Below, in pieces: positions 18,845 through 29,027 of a stretch of DNA of 64,000 bases. Below the pieces are notes generated by a model. It did not search any database and was not told where the DNA came from. It worked only from the letters and a program-made list of their open reading frames with translations. The translations under genes and the position numbers were made by a program. Within the stretch, counting starts at the first letter, position 1. Each line of letters starts with the position of its first letter. This stretch comes from Pseudomonadales bacterium (GTDB lineage: Bacteria > Pseudomonadota > Gammaproteobacteria > Pseudomonadales > Pseudohongiellaceae): NCBI GenBank assembly GCA_023268635.1, contig JALQUB010000084.1, positions 34,272 to 98,271 of the forward strand, read 5' to 3'.

Positions 18845-20503
18845 TTATTCCTTGCTCGTATAGACGCGCGTTTTAAAGGGTTCAATTCCGATTCGATTAA
18901 CCGTTTCTACGAAGCGTTCATCAGTTGTTCGGTTTTCGCAATAGACATCTAATAGTTTGCCAATGACTTCGGGTATTTCTTCTTGCGCAAAGGATGGGCC
19001 TAATATTTTACCGAGTGCAGCATCTCGTCTTGATGATCCACCGAGGGAGACTTGATAAAATTCCTCTCCTTTCTTGTCAACGCCTAATATTCCGATATTG
19101 CCCACATGGTGATGACCGCAGGCATTCATGCAACCAGAAATGTTTAGGGAAATTTCACCAAGCTCTGCGAGTAACTCTCGATCATCAAATTTTCTTTGAA
19201 TCGCTTCGGCTATGGGTATCGATTTAGCATTCGCTAATGCGCAATAGTCGCCTCCCGGGCAACAGGTAATGTCGTTGAGTGTATTAAGATTTGCGGCTTC
19301 TAATGCACCGGTCTGCAGTGTTTTATAGAGTGAGTAGAGTTCGCCTTGTTCCACATCGGCAAGGACAACATTTTGGTTGTGGGTGATCCTGACTTCGCCA
19401 AACGAGTATTTGTCGGCTAGTTCTGCGAGCAATAGCAGCTGTTCTTCACTGACGTCGCCGGGTGGGTAACCAGTTTTCTTAAAGCTGATGGTGATCGCAG
19501 CATAGCCGCTACGCTTATGCGCGGTAACATTGTTTGAATACCAATTGGCGAATAAAACGTCACTTGCTAATGCTTCTCGCAAGCTGACGGGGGTGTTCTC
19601 TAGCTCCCGATAAGCAGGGTCCTTGAAATACGCCTTACATCTATCTATTTCTTGCTGCGATAAGGTCAGAGAACCTCCGCGCAAGATGTTCCACTCCGCA
19701 AACACCTTGGACTTGAACTCCTCTAGTCCCGCTTCGCGTACTAGAATTTTTATGCGGGCTTTGTATTTATTATCCCGACGACCTTCTCTATTGTAGACGC
19801 GGAGTATGGATTCGAGTGCGCTAAGTAAATCTTTCTTAGAGACAAAGTCAAAAATTTCCTGGCCAATAACAGGTGTTCTACCTAAGCCTCCGCCAGCTAA
19901 AATCCTAAATCCAACGTCACCCTCATCGTTCTTAATCAGATAGATGCCGATGTCATGCACTTGCGTAGCTGCTTGGTCCTCTAGAGTGCCGCAGACTGCG
20001 ATCTTAAATTTTCTCGGGAGGAATGCGAACTCAGGATGGAAAGTGGACCATTGGCGAATGATTTCACAATATGCTCTTGAATCCTCGATTTCGTCTATCG
20101 CAACGCCCGCGAACTGGTCAGTGGTGGTATTACGGATGCAGTTACCGCTGGTCTGAATAGCGTGCATCTCGACTTCCGCCAAGTGTGCTAGCAGTTCAGG
20201 TACATCTTCTATAGCAGGCCAGTTGAATTGAATGTTTTGGCGAGTAGTGAAGTGTCCGTAACCTTTATCAAAATGGGTGGAGATAAAAGCTAATTTGCGT
20301 AATTGCGTTGACGAGAGCATGCCATAGGGAATCGCAATGCGGAGCATCGGCGCTAACCGTTGAACATATAGGCCATTCTGTAATCGCAGTGGCAAATACT
20401 CGGCGTCGCTCAACTTGCCATCCATATAGCGTTGCGTCTGTCCTTGGAATTGGCGTACACGCTCTTCAAGCATTTTGCTGTCGTAGCCATCGTATCGATA
20501 CAT
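18845..20503 (-). CDS. Sulfite/nitrite reductase hemoprotein (siroheme, 4Fe-4S)
   Basis: This enzyme carries out six-electron reduction of sulfite to sulfide, or of nitrite to ammonia. The 552 residues have the duplicated ferredoxin-like and siroheme domains. QTSGNCIRNTTTDQFAG binds siroheme, and the cluster cysteines appear in CCPGGDYC and SGCMNACGHHHVG. The DUF934 neighbour and the absence of nitrite-assimilation genes favour assimilatory sulfite reduction. The single-subunit ferredoxin-type architecture resembles CysI of Pseudomonas. The ribosome site AAGGAGAG precedes the ATG. It follows metH on the same strand, which fits sulfur and methionine metabolism. Confidence 0.9.
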   Translation of the reverse strand: MYRYDGYDSKMLEERVRQFQGQTQRYMDGKLSDAEYLPLRLQNGLYVQRLAPMLRIAIPYGMLSSTQLRKLAFISTHFDKGYGHFTTRQNIQFNWPAIEDVPELLAHLAEVEMHAIQTSGNCIRNTTTDQFAGVAIDEIEDSRAYCEIIRQWSTFHPEFAFLPRKFKIAVCGTLEDQAATQVHDIGIYLIKNDEGDVGFRILAGGGLGRTPVIGQEIFDFVSKKDLLSALESILRVYNREGRRDNKYKARIKILVREAGLEEFKSKVFAEWNILRGGSLTLSQQEIDRCKAYFKDPAYRELENTPVSLREALASDVLFANWYSNNVTAHKRSGYAAITISFKKTGYPPGDVSEEQLLLLAELADKYSFGEVRITHNQNVVLADVEQGELYSLYKTLQTGALEAANLNTLNDITCCPGGDYCALANAKSIPIAEAIQRKFDDRELLAELGEISLNISGCMNACGHHHVGNIGILGVDKKGEEFYQVSLGGSSRRDAALGKILGPSFAQEEIPEVIGKLLDVYCENRTTDERFVETVNRIGIEPFKTRVYTSKE

Positions 20504-20529
20504 GCGCGAATCTCTCCTTGTAATCGTCG

Positions 20530-23500
20530 CTAGTCTAAGTTTGATCCCAGCAAGCGAGTGAGAACTTCAACTTGTGCGCCGCTGCGTTTCGCTAGGTCTT
20601 CAACTTGTTCCTGAGTAATCTTGCCCACTGAGAAATAGCGTGACTCAGGATGGCTAAAGTAATAACCGCTTACACTTGCGGCAGGCATCATTGCATAACT
20701 GTCAGTCAGTTTGATGCCCGTTTCATTCTCTGCGTTGAGTAGCTTAAATAAAGTCACTTTCTCGGAGTGCTCTGGACAGGCGGGGTAGCCGGGAGCCGGG
20801 CGTATCCCCTGATAACGCTCAGCTATGAGTTCTTCAGCGCTTAGCTGTTCGTCGTTCGCGTAGCCCCAGAATTCATTGCGAACGCGCGCATGAAGGTGTT
20901 CAGCAAAGGCTTCTGCGAGTCTGTCCGCAAGCGCTTTTACCATTAACGAAGCGTAATCATTATTTTCTGACTGGTATTTCCGTGCCAGCTCTTCTGCTCC
21001 ATGGCCCACCGTAACCGCAAATCCACCGAGAAAATCTCGCTTTCCAGAATTTATGGGTGCGATAAAGTCAGCGAGGCACAGTTGTGGCTGATCATCCTGC
21101 TTTGGCATTTGCTGGCGCAGAAAGTGAATGCTTGTTTCTTCGGTGTCTTCGGTTGATGCAAGAATTACGTCATTGCCAGCGCTATTCGCTTCCCAGAATC
21201 CAAAAACGGCATTTGCGGTAAGCAATTTTTCGTCGATTATTTTGCTAAGCATGGCTTGAGCGTCAGCGAATAACTCTCTAGCCGCATCGCCCACAACTTC
21301 ATCTTCAAGTATTGCTGGGTACTTCCCGGAGAGGCTCCAAGTGATGAAGAAGGGGGTCCAATCAATATAGTCAACCAACTTAGCTAAAGGATAGCCTGTG
21401 AGTGTTTTTGTGCCGATAAAGCTTGGGTTGGCAGGGGAGTAGTTAGCCCAATCTAATTTTAATGCATTGCTGTTAGCCGCTTCATAGCTCAGTAGCGAGC
21501 GCCTGTCTTTCCTATTAGCTGTGCGTTCTCGTATGGCGTCATATTCAGCTCGCACGCTCGCAATGTAAGCTGGCTTGTTCTCTTTGTTGAGAAGGGTGCT
21601 GACAACGCTTACGCTACGGGATGCGTCTGGCACATAGACCGTGGCGTCGTGGGTGTAATGATGCTCTATTTTTACGGCTGTGTGTGCCTTGGAAGTTGTG
21701 GCTCCACCAATGAGTAATGGTACTTTAAAGTTGAGACGCTGCATCTCGGTGGCAACATGGACCATCTCATCCAAAGAGGGTGTGATAAGTCCACTCAATC
21801 CTATTATATCGACGTTCTCATCGATCGCCGTTTGCAGAATTTTTTCTACGGGCACCATGACGCCGAGGTCAATGATCTCGTAATTATTACAGGCAAGTAC
21901 GACCCCTACGATATTTTTACCAATATCGTGAACATCACCCTTAACGGTCGCCAGGAGAATTTTTCCCTTCGTTTCAATTTCACCGCCGCGCTTCTCTGCT
22001 TCGATAAATGGAAGTAAATAAGCGACTGCCTGCTTCATCACGCGAGCGCTTTTCACTACCTGTGGCAGGAACATTTTGCCACTGCCGAAGAGATCGCCAA
22101 CTTCATTCATGCCATCCATCAATGGGCCTTCGATAACATGAATGGGGCGCTCGGCGGATTGTCGCGCTAACTCCGTATCTTCTTCTATAAACCGAGTGAT
22201 TCCTTTAACAAGCGCATAAGCGAGGCGTTTCTCAACTGGAGCCTCGCGCCAGCTGAGATCCTCAGAAGTGACCGTGGCGCTAGATCCGCTGTACTTCTGA
22301 GCGATGTCCATCAGCTTCTCGGTGCCATCACTAGTGCGATTTAGGACTACGTCTTCGACAGCCAATTTAAGGTCGCTTGGAATGTCGTCATACACCGCGA
22401 GTTGCCCGGCGTTTACAATTCCCATAGTCAATCCAGCCTTGATGGCGTGGTATAAGAAGACGGAATGTATAGCTTCTCGGACGAGGTTATTGCCTCGAAA
22501 TGAGAAAGAGACATTGCTTACGCCGCCAGAGATTAGCGCCCCTGGAAGTTCGCTTTTGATGTACTTACACGCTTCAATGAAATCAACTGCATAGTTGTTG
22601 TGCTCTTCAATGCCTGTGGCAATCGCGAAGATGTTCGGATCAAAAATTATGTCTTCAGCGTTAAAACCTACGCCGATCAGTATGTCATAGCTGCGTTTAC
22701 AAATTTGTTGCTTGCGCTCCAATGAATCCGCTTGGCCTTCTTCATCGAATGCCATCACGACAACAGCTGCGCCAAAGGCTAGGCAAAGCTTCGCTTTTTC
22801 GACAAATTCCTGCTCGCCTTCTTTTAGGCTTATGGAGTTAACAATAGCTTTGCCTTGAATGCATTTTAGACCCGCTTCGATTATCGACCACTTCGAGGAA
22901 TCCACCATGATCGGTACACGGCAAATCTCAGGCTCTGCTGCGACAAGTTTAAGGAATTTAATCATCGCCTCTTTAGAGTCGAGCATTCCTTCATCCATAT
23001 TGATGTCGATGATCTGGGCGCCGGATTCAACTTGCTCACGAGCCACTTCAAGCGCCTCGTCATAACTCTCTTCTCGGATTAATCTCGCAAAGCGTGCCGA
23101 TCCAGTCACATTGGTTCGTTCGCCGACATTGACGAACAAAGACTTCTCATCGATGTTCAATGCCTCTAATCCAGCAAGACGGCACGCTGGTTTTAGCTGA
23201 GGTAGGCTTCGCGGTTTGATTGTGCTGACTGCGTGCGCAATGGCGGTGATGTGTTCCGGAGTAGTGCCGCAACAGCCGCCCACGATATTGAGAAATCCGC
23301 TTTGAGCGAACTCAGCGATAATCGCCGCCATTTCCTCGGCGGTTTGATCATATTCGCCGAACTCATTCGGGAGTCCGGCATTGGGATGTGCGGAGACGAA
23401 ACAGGGGGCAATCGCTGATGTTTCAGCAATATGAGGGCGAAGCTGTTCAGCCCCTAATGCACAGTTAAAGCCAACGGAGAGAGGCTTGGCATGGAGTACT

Positions 23501-24213
23501 GAGTTAATGAAAGCCTCAACAGTCTGGCCAGAAAGCGTGCGGCCACTCGCATCGGTGATCGTGCCGGACAACATGATGGGCAGCGTCACCGAGAGTTCTT
23601 CCATCACTCTTTGTGCTGCGAAAATGGCAGCTTTTGCATTCAAGGTGTCAAAGGCAGTTTCTATTAGAATGATGTCGGCGCCACCGGCAATGAGACCGCG
23701 TGCTGAATTACTATAGTCGTTGACTAGTGCGTCGAAGCTTGTATTTCGAAAACCGGGATCATTCACGTCCGGTGAAAGGGAGGCAGTTTTGCTCGTGGGG
23801 CCTATGACTCCCGCCACAAAACGCGGTTTTTCGTTGGTGGCTACGCGATCACAGGCATCGCGAGCGAGCCTCGCGGCGGCCTGGTTGAGTTCATACGCGA
23901 TGTCCTCCAGTGCGTAATCCGCCTGCGATGCACGAGTTGAATTAAACGTGTTCGTCTCGATGATGTCAGCACCCGCATGCAGGTAGGCGGCGTGAATTTC
24001 AGAGATCACCTGAGGAGCGGTCAGCGAGAGCAAATCGTTATTGCCGCTTAGTTGTTGTTCCCAGTCTCGAAAGCGTTCGCCGCGGAAGTCAGCTTCCTTA
24101 AGCTTGTATCCCTGGATCATCGTGCCCATGGCGCCATCTAGCACAAGTATGCGCTGTGAGAGTGCTTCCTGTAATGCTTGGGTACGGATGTGGTGGGTGG
24201 TTTCTATGCTCAT
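20530..24213 (-). CDS. metH: Cobalamin-dependent methionine synthase
   Basis: This enzyme transfers a methyl group from methyltetrahydrofolate to homocysteine through B12. The 1227 residues equal the E. coli length. The domain order is complete. The homocysteine domain has zinc ligands in VGFNCALG and GGCCGTTPE, and the pterin-binding domain has [11 protein letters not shown]. The cobalamin module has [14 protein letters not shown], where His762 corresponds to the B12-ligating His759. The AdoMet-reactivation domain includes [12 protein letters not shown]. It is divergent from nfuA and upstream of the sulfite reductase. No B12 riboswitch was recognised in the 299-nt upstream gap. Confidence 0.97.
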   Translation of the reverse strand: MSIETTHHIRTQALQEALSQRILVLDGAMGTMIQGYKLKEADFRGERFRDWEQQLSGNNDLLSLTAPQVISEIHAAYLHAGADIIETNTFNSTRASQADYALEDIAYELNQAAARLARDACDRVATNEKPRFVAGVIGPTSKTASLSPDVNDPGFRNTSFDALVNDYSNSARGLIAGGADIILIETAFDTLNAKAAIFAAQRVMEELSVTLPIMLSGTITDASGRTLSGQTVEAFINSVLHAKPLSVGFNCALGAEQLRPHIAETSAIAPCFVSAHPNAGLPNEFGEYDQTAEEMAAIIAEFAQSGFLNIVGGCCGTTPEHITAIAHAVSTIKPRSLPQLKPACRLAGLEALNIDEKSLFVNVGERTNVTGSARFARLIREESYDEALEVAREQVESGAQIIDINMDEGMLDSKEAMIKFLKLVAAEPEICRVPIMVDSSKWSIIEAGLKCIQGKAIVNSISLKEGEQEFVEKAKLCLAFGAAVVVMAFDEEGQADSLERKQQICKRSYDILIGVGFNAEDIIFDPNIFAIATGIEEHNNYAVDFIEACKYIKSELPGALISGGVSNVSFSFRGNNLVREAIHSVFLYHAIKAGLTMGIVNAGQLAVYDDIPSDLKLAVEDVVLNRTSDGTEKLMDIAQKYSGSSATVTSEDLSWREAPVEKRLAYALVKGITRFIEEDTELARQSAERPIHVIEGPLMDGMNEVGDLFGSGKMFLPQVVKSARVMKQAVAYLLPFIEAEKRGGEIETKGKILLATVKGDVHDIGKNIVGVVLACNNYEIIDLGVMVPVEKILQTAIDENVDIIGLSGLITPSLDEMVHVATEMQRLNFKVPLLIGGATTSKAHTAVKIEHHYTHDATVYVPDASRSVSVVSTLLNKENKPAYIASVRAEYDAIRERTANRKDRRSLLSYEAANSNALKLDWANYSPANPSFIGTKTLTGYPLAKLVDYIDWTPFFITWSLSGKYPAILEDEVVGDAARELFADAQAMLSKIIDEKLLTANAVFGFWEANSAGNDVILASTEDTEETSIHFLRQQMPKQDDQPQLCLADFIAPINSGKRDFLGGFAVTVGHGAEELARKYQSENNDYASLMVKALADRLAEAFAEHLHARVRNEFWGYANDEQLSAEELIAERYQGIRPAPGYPACPEHSEKVTLFKLLNAENETGIKLTDSYAMMPAASVSGYYFSHPESRYFSVGKITQEQVEDLAKRSGAQVEVLTRLLGSNLD

Positions 24214-24512
24214 ACTAACGCCTTAATTCGGGCTATTCCTTATCGGTTGCGCTGTGCCAAAGGCTAATTTGGCTAAGTTTGTTTTAGTGAAGAGCAATGC
24301 CTACCCGCCAAATTTCTCATTCATTTAGCCAGTTGAATATTCTATACACGGGTGATGACTGCGGATCGATTCACTGCATGGAAAGCTAGCGAGCATAATA
24401 CCAAATTCGGGCATTACGAGCATAGCAATATAACCAAGTAATTCGCTTGGTTATTCTATTTCTTGCCAAATTGCAGTAGCATTCACTCTCTAATTCAGGA
24501 GAATTTCCCCGC
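24214..24512. other. Divergent intergenic region metH/nfuA
   Basis: This is 299 nt between two divergent starts. Apart from the 25-bp palindrome at 24430-24454 I see no gene, terminator or riboswitch. It must hold both promoters, but neither -35/-10 pair is clear by eye. Confidence 0.6.
24430..24454. promoter_or_regulatory. 25-bp palindrome upstream of nfuA, IscR type-1-like
   Basis: Perfect 9-bp arms (ATAACCAAG at 24430-24438, CTTGGTTAT at 24446-24454) flank a 7-nt AT-rich spacer, ending 58 nt before the nfuA start. The 25-bp length and the ATAnYY...RRnTAT ends agree with the IscR type-1 consensus that I recall at 19 of 25 positions. The inner GAC/GTC core differs. No T tract follows, so it is not a terminator. 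An operator for an Fe-S regulator is inferred from the match and from the downstream gene's function. Confidence 0.5.
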
Positions 24513-25109
24513 ATGAGCGAGAATCAAGCTATTACTATTACCGAGCCAGCTCAGGCCTATCTAGCGGAATTGCTTAAGAAGCAAGACTCTGATGATGTCG
24601 CTGTTCGAGTGTTTATACTCGACGCCGGCACCCCTAAGGCTGAGACCTGCATCTCTTTTTGTCGTCCCGGTGAAGAGAAAGAGAGTGATGTGGTTCAAGA
24701 GTGCGCGGGATTTCGTGCCTATGTCGATGAACCAAGCGTGCCGTTTCTCGAAGATGCGGTGGTCGACTATGCCAAGGATGCGATGGGCGGGCAGCTCACG
24801 ATAAAGGCTCCGAACTCTCGTCTGCCCAAAATTACCGAGGATAGTTCAATTGCTGATCGGGTTAATTACGTGCTCTACAACGAAATTAATCCTGGTCTCG
24901 CAGCCCATGGCGGTAATGTCAGCCTAGAAGAACTCTACGAGGATAATATCGCGGTGCTGCGCTTCGGGGGAGGTTGTCAGGGGTGCGGGATGGTGGATGT
25001 CACACTGAAGCAAGGAGTTGAAAAAACCTTGTTGGAGCAGATACCGCAGCTCAAAGAGGTAAGGGACGTGACCGATCATTCGCAGAGAGAGAATGCCTAC
25101 TTTAAGTAG
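24513..25109 (+). CDS. nfuA: Fe/S biogenesis protein NfuA
   Basis: This is an iron-sulfur carrier that delivers [4Fe-4S] clusters under stress or low iron. The 198 residues combine a degenerate A-type domain (about 1-95) that lacks the usual cluster cysteines with a C-terminal Nfu domain. The cluster ligands Cys155 and Cys158 lie in [27 protein letters not shown] is the family's Nfu entry motif. A strong CAGGAG ribosome site precedes the ATG. The palindrome at 24430 may place it under Fe-S control. Confidence 0.96.
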   Translation: MSENQAITITEPAQAYLAELLKKQDSDDVAVRVFILDAGTPKAETCISFCRPGEEKESDVVQECAGFRAYVDEPSVPFLEDAVVDYAKDAMGGQLTIKAPNSRLPKITEDSSIADRVNYVLYNEINPGLAAHGGNVSLEELYEDNIAVLRFGGGCQGCGMVDVTLKQGVEKTLLEQIPQLKEVRDVTDHSQRENAYFK

Positions 25110-25132
25110 CCCCTGTATCTGATTGAATTATA

Positions 25133-25795
25133 TTAATTATTTGGATAGTTTTCGCTAAGAGCTGCGTAGAGCTGATCTTTGAACGAATCGCTATCCGCGT
25201 CGAGTGAATTCATCACTTCGACTAGCACCTCGTTGTCCTCTCGGCCATTCCATATCTTTATATAGCTGCCTTCTTGATAGCCATGATCCTGGCGGAAGAA
25301 ATTTAAGACATTCTTGCTGACATATTGCCTATACAGCTCATGCCAATTTAAGCCGCTGTCTTCAACTATCGCGCTGAAGAGGAATAATTCTATTCTTCCC
25401 GCAGCGGCAGTACCGATGAGTGCCTCCAATTTCTCAAGCAGAGTCATGCTGGAGAGTTGATAAGTCTGGCCGTCGAATTGGAGGCTGTTCGCGTTGGCTT
25501 GCTTGGTATGTTGGGCCTCAAGATAACACTCTGACTTGGCTTCATCTCCGCCGTTTCGCAGCAGAATCTCTGAAAGCAGGAAGTGCCAGATATCAATCAA
25601 CTCCATTTGCAGCTGTGCGGTATCCTTGTCCTGCTTCTTCCACCATTTCCAGCCATGATGCTCAATGGCCTCCGCAGCTTCGATGACGACTGCGCGTAAA
25701 TAAGGATAGCGTGACTCTATCCAATTAGCGTCCACGCGATGATTCATTCCAGCTTGGAGTTGGAACATAGTCTTGATCTGGTTTTGCTTGAGCAT
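25133..25795 (-). CDS. Dimeric dUTP diphosphatase (dUTPase_2 family)
   Basis: This enzyme hydrolyses dUTP to dUMP, limiting uracil in DNA. The 220-residue all-alpha NTP pyrophosphatase has the MazG-like acidic motifs VVIEAAEAIEHHGWKWW and QMELIDIWHFLLSE, and then the C-terminal KNVLNFFRQDHGYQEGSY that typifies this family. This fold is unrelated to the trimeric Dut enzyme. It is convergent with nfuA (23 nt apart). Confidence 0.85.
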   Translation of the reverse strand: MLKQNQIKTMFQLQAGMNHRVDANWIESRYPYLRAVVIEAAEAIEHHGWKWWKKQDKDTAQLQMELIDIWHFLLSEILLRNGGDEAKSECYLEAQHTKQANANSLQFDGQTYQLSSMTLLEKLEALIGTAAAGRIELFLFSAIVEDSGLNWHELYRQYVSKNVLNFFRQDHGYQEGSYIKIWNGREDNEVLVEVMNSLDADSDSFKDQLYAALSENYPNN

Positions 25796-25821
25796 GGGTT
25801 TCCTGCAGATATATCTCTGTG

Positions 25822-26139
25822 TCAGCAGAGTTTCGAAAGGGAATCTAACATTTCGCGTCGACTGGTGAGCATGTCAGTATAGGACTGTCGAGCAGCGTTG
25901 CTCTCTTGATCGATAGATTCTGCTGTTTCGAGCTCTGCTAGCCAGGCTTCCAGAACTTTTATCTCGTTCTGCAACTGCACTGTGCCTTCGGCAATCAAAG
26001 CAGCGTCTATACCCGCGCTAGCATCCTTGTTCTTTTCCATGCTTGTTTCATGCAGCGCCATTAAGGCGGCCTCTGGACTAAAAGAGCGGATTAGGTTCGC
26101 ACAGAGGTCTAAAGCGGTCAAGGTGGCACTTTTTTTCAC
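25822..26139 (-). CDS. Small helical protein of unknown function
   Basis: This is a 105-residue protein with a GTG start and no family that I recognise. It is predicted to be helical throughout, with acidic and Leu/Ala-rich heptad-like stretches (VQLQNEIKVLEAWLAELETAE, split by no proline after residue 25), which suggests a coiled coil. A Cys lies near each end (residues 13 and 105). No signal peptide or membrane segment is seen. It lies 26 nt upstream of the dUTPase gene on the same strand and is probably co-transcribed. The ribosome site is weak, so the start is uncertain. Confidence 0.6.
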   Translation of the reverse strand: MKKSATLTALDLCANLIRSFSPEAALMALHETSMEKNKDASAGIDAALIAEGTVQLQNEIKVLEAWLAELETAESIDQESNAARQSYTDMLTSRREMLDSLSKLC

Positions 26140-26146
26140 TCAAGGC

Positions 26147-26175
26147 TTGACTCTATGACCCATGCTACCTAGAAT
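26147..26175 (+). promoter_or_regulatory. tRNA-Glu promoter
   Basis: TTGACT at 26147-26152, a 17-nt spacer and TAGAAT at 26170-26175 lie 39 nt upstream of the tRNA. The GC-rich discriminator (CTCGGCC) after the -10 is typical of stringently controlled stable-RNA promoters. Confidence 0.75.
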
Positions 26176-26214
26176 CTCGGCCGTTCTGATTTGGCATACC
26201 TAGCCAATCAGTTT

Positions 26215-26290
<76 letters not shown>

Positions 26291-26296
26291 TATTCC

Positions 26297-26323
26297 AAAA
26301 GCCCAGCAATGCTGGGCTTTTTT
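26297..26323 (+). terminator. Terminator after tRNA-Glu
   Basis: GCCCAGC at 26301-26307 pairs with GCTGGGC at 26311-26317 around AAT. The stem can be extended by A-T pairs and is followed by six T residues. Confidence 0.9.
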
Positions 26324-26384
26324 CGTTACGAGATCGACCTTCGGCGTGTACAGTAGCGTCGTACCCGGACTTGGAGGAAAGCGA

Positions 26385-27326
26385 ATGACCACGGCGATAG
26401 CGATCAAGAATCTCACCAAAACCTATGCGAATGGGTTTGAAGCCTTAAAAGGGATCAGTCTCGAGGTGGCTCAGGGAGATTTCTTCGCACTTCTTGGGCC
26501 CAATGGGGCGGGTAAATCGACAACGATCGGCATCCTGTCTACGCTGGTGAAAAAGTCAGGGGGAACGGTAGAGATCTTCGGTAAGAATGTAGATAGCCAT
26601 GTTTACGAAACGAAGCTCGATTTAGGAGTCGTCCCGCAAGAAGTTAATTTTAGCCAGTTCGAACGAGTGGGCGATATCGTCATGACTCAGGCAGGTTATT
26701 ATGGGATGCCTCGTAAACTTGCTGCTGAGCGCTGTGAGAAATATCTCCGCAAGTTAGGTCTTTGGGAAAAAAGAAACGAACGATCGCGTGTACTTTCAGG
26801 TGGCATGAAGCGGCGTTTGATGATCGCTAGAGCGCTAGTTCATGAGCCTCGATTACTCATCCTCGATGAACCCACTGCAGGTGTGGATATAGAGTTACGT
26901 CGTTCGATGTGGGAGTTTCTTACCGAGCTCAATGAATCTGGCACAACAATTATCTTGACTACTCATTATCTGGAAGAAGCGGAGCAGCTCTGCCGTAATA
27001 TCGCTATTATCGATAAAGGGCAGATTGTTGAAAATACGAGCATGCGTCAACTGCTTGCCGCTCTCGATAAGCATCTTTATGTTGTCGAAGTAGAGTCTCC
27101 CATTGACTCCGTTCCTGATTGGGGGGATGCGCCGATAACTGCAAAATTGATCGATCCACTAAGTTTCGAAATTACTGTCGATGCTAAATTGAGCATGAGT
27201 GATTTGTTTAGGCTGTTTTTAGAGCGTGGAATTGAAGTCAGTGCGATCCGAAGTAAAAGTAATCGATTAGAGCAGCTGTTTCTCAGCAGGCTTACTGATT
27301 CAAGGGAGGAGGGTAGTGATGTTTAG
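26385..27326 (+). CDS. ABC transporter ATP-binding protein (YadG-like)
   Basis: This is the ATPase of an ABC-2 type exporter. The 313 residues contain Walker A GPNGAGKST (38-46), the signature LSGGMKRR (137-144), Walker B with RLLILDEPTAGVD (156-168) and the switch His in TTHYLEEAEQL. A C-terminal extension of about 90 residues is typical of the YadG/NatA group. The ATG at 26385 is chosen because GGAGG sits 7 nt upstream. It overlaps the permease gene by 8 nt. The substrate is unknown. Confidence 0.93.
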   Translation: MTTAIAIKNLTKTYANGFEALKGISLEVAQGDFFALLGPNGAGKSTTIGILSTLVKKSGGTVEIFGKNVDSHVYETKLDLGVVPQEVNFSQFERVGDIVMTQAGYYGMPRKLAAERCEKYLRKLGLWEKRNERSRVLSGGMKRRLMIARALVHEPRLLILDEPTAGVDIELRRSMWEFLTELNESGTTIILTTHYLEEAEQLCRNIAIIDKGQIVENTSMRQLLAALDKHLYVVEVESPIDSVPDWGDAPITAKLIDPLSFEITVDAKLSMSDLFRLFLERGIEVSAIRSKSNRLEQLFLSRLTDSREEGSDV

Positions 27327-28092
27327 TAACCATAAATATATAGCCTTCGAAACTATTGTGATTAAGGAGGTCAGGCGCTTTACACGGATTTGGCTGCAAA
27401 CCTTGGTGCCCCCCGCGATCACAATTTCTCTGTATTTCGTCATTTTTGGTAATCTGGTTGGTCGACGTATCGGTGATATGGGCGGCTTCGATTACATGGA
27501 GTTCATAATTCCTGGTCTAATCATGATGGCGGTGATTCAAAACTCGTATTCGAATGTCGTGTCCTCATTTTTTAGTCATAAATTTCAACGTAGCGTCGAA
27601 GAGCTGCTCGTCTCTCCCGTTCCTAATTTCATTATTCTAAGCGGTTTCGTCGTGGGTGGGATGGTTCGTGGCTTATTGGTTGGGGGTATAGTTACAGCCA
27701 TGTCGTTGTTCTTTATAGATTTGGAAATCCAGCACCCCCTATTGACTGTGTCTGTTGTGTTATTAACGGCGCTCGTGTTTTCTCTCGCGGGCTTTATAAA
27801 CGCGCTATTCGCCAACAGCTTTGACGATATATCAATTATTCCAACCTTTGTGCTCACTCCGCTCATCTATCTTGGAGGTGTTTTTTATTCCTCGGCGTTA
27901 TTACCTGATTTTTGGCGAGGCATCTCAGCTGCGAACCCTATTTTTTATATGGTGAATACATTTAGGTATGGGTTGCTCGGTGTCTCGGATGTGCCAGTGG
28001 GTGTTGCCTTTATGATCTTAACTGGTTTTACCATTGCGTTATTCATTGCTTGTCTCGTGCTCCTGAATCGAGGCACTGGATTGAGGGCGTAG
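27319..28092 (+). CDS. ABC-2 type transporter permease (YadH-like)
   Basis: This is the membrane partner of the preceding ATPase. The 257 residues contain about six hydrophobic helices and the ABC-2 features YMEFIIPGLIMMAVIQNSYSN (cut here), KFQRSVEELLVSPVPN and the late segment LIYLGGVFYSSALLP. The ATG at 27319 follows GGAGGAGGG with 5-nt spacing; the GTG three bases earlier is too close. It is coupled to the ATPase by overlap. The direction is probably export, as for YadGH relatives, and the cargo is not known. Confidence 0.93.
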   Translation: MFSNHKYIAFETIVIKEVRRFTRIWLQTLVPPAITISLYFVIFGNLVGRRIGDMGGFDYMEFIIPGLIMMAVIQNSYSNVVSSFFSHKFQRSVEELLVSPVPNFIILSGFVVGGMVRGLLVGGIVTAMSLFFIDLEIQHPLLTVSVVLLTALVFSLAGFINALFANSFDDISIIPTFVLTPLIYLGGVFYSSALLPDFWRGISAANPIFYMVNTFRYGLLGVSDVPVGVAFMILTGFTIALFIACLVLLNRGTGLRA

Positions 28093-28953
28093 ATGATGGG
28101 TGATTGCGGCGCTGAAAACCCATTAGGAGTAGTTCTTCCTAGTCCTGAAAAATACAGTCCTGAAGTTCTCTACCCGATTCCCCGGGCACCGGCCAGAGAA
28201 TCAATAGGGATGCGTGCAGATCTTCAAATGTTTGGCTTCGATCTTTGGCAAGCGTTTGAGCTCTCTTGGCTTAGCGAGGAAGGCAAGCCCCAGGTCGCAT
28301 TTGCTGAATTTGAGTTTCCTAGCGATAGCCCGTCGATCATCGAGTCTAAATCACTCAAGCTATACCTTAACTCCTTAAATCATGAGCGGTTCGCTACTTC
28401 CGAGGTCGTCGCGGATTTAATATGCCGAGATTTGAGTAATGCCTGTGGTAGTGCAGTGCAGGTGTTTTTGAGGGGATTGGATGACTATCGCAGAGAGCTT
28501 TCATCCGAATCCTCTGCCGATATTCGACCTTGTGAGTCGTTGGACGCTTATCCACTCTTAAGAATTGTCAGTGTTGTTGATGAGTCATTACTCCAGTCTG
28601 AACGTCGCTCGAGAGAGGAGGCTGGGCGTGAAGATTGTGTTGTTAGTGATTTGTTCCGCTCTAACTGCCCCGTGACTAATCAGCCTGATTGGGCAAGTGT
28701 CGTAATTCGTTACACAGGTGTGGATATCGACCCTTCCTCACTATTGAGTTATCTCTGTTCCTATCGCGCCCATCAGGGCTATCACGAGGAATGTGCGGAA
28801 CGGATTTTTAAAGCGATCAGTGAGCGTTGTGAGCCGGACTCCTTATTCGTCGCCATGAACTATTTGCGTCGCGGTGGCTTAGATATCAATGTCTATCGAT
28901 CAAGTGAGAGAATCTCGCGAGCGGATCGTATACGGCGAAGTGTGCGTCAGTGA
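28093..28953 (+). CDS. queF: NADPH-dependent 7-cyano-7-deazaguanine reductase (QueF, bimodular)
   Basis: This enzyme reduces preQ0 to preQ1 in queuosine biosynthesis. The 286-residue long form has two tunnelling-fold modules. The QueF signature ESKSLKLYLNSL lies in the N-terminal half, and the thioimide-forming nucleophile is probably Cys192 in RSNCPVTNQPDWAS. VDIDPSSLLSYL and AHQGYHEECAERI complete the active site. Two ATG codons stand in tandem at 28093 and 28096, right after the permease stop, with GAGGG upstream. The link to the ABC genes is positional only. Confidence 0.95.
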   Translation: MMGDCGAENPLGVVLPSPEKYSPEVLYPIPRAPARESIGMRADLQMFGFDLWQAFELSWLSEEGKPQVAFAEFEFPSDSPSIIESKSLKLYLNSLNHERFATSEVVADLICRDLSNACGSAVQVFLRGLDDYRRELSSESSADIRPCESLDAYPLLRIVSVVDESLLQSERRSREEAGREDCVVSDLFRSNCPVTNQPDWASVVIRYTGVDIDPSSLLSYLCSYRAHQGYHEECAERIFKAISERCEPDSLFVAMNYLRRGGLDINVYRSSERISRADRIRRSVRQ

Positions 28954-28979
28954 TGGCATGGCAAAACCTCGGCTGTTGC

Positions 28980-29008
28980 TTGTAATATGAAGTTCCCTAG
29001 GCTAGAGT
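28980..29008 (+). promoter_or_regulatory. tRNA-Ser promoter
   Basis: TTGTAA at 28980-28985, a 17-nt spacer and TAGAGT at 29003-29008 lie 19 nt before the tRNA. The very GC-rich GCGCGCCG after the -10 resembles a stringent discriminator. The hexamers are only moderate matches. Confidence 0.5.
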
Positions 29009-29027
29009 GCGCGCCGTATCGAAATAA

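Noticed and set aside
24430..24454. Terminator for metH or nfuA
   Set aside because: It lies upstream of both divergent genes and has no T tract on either side.
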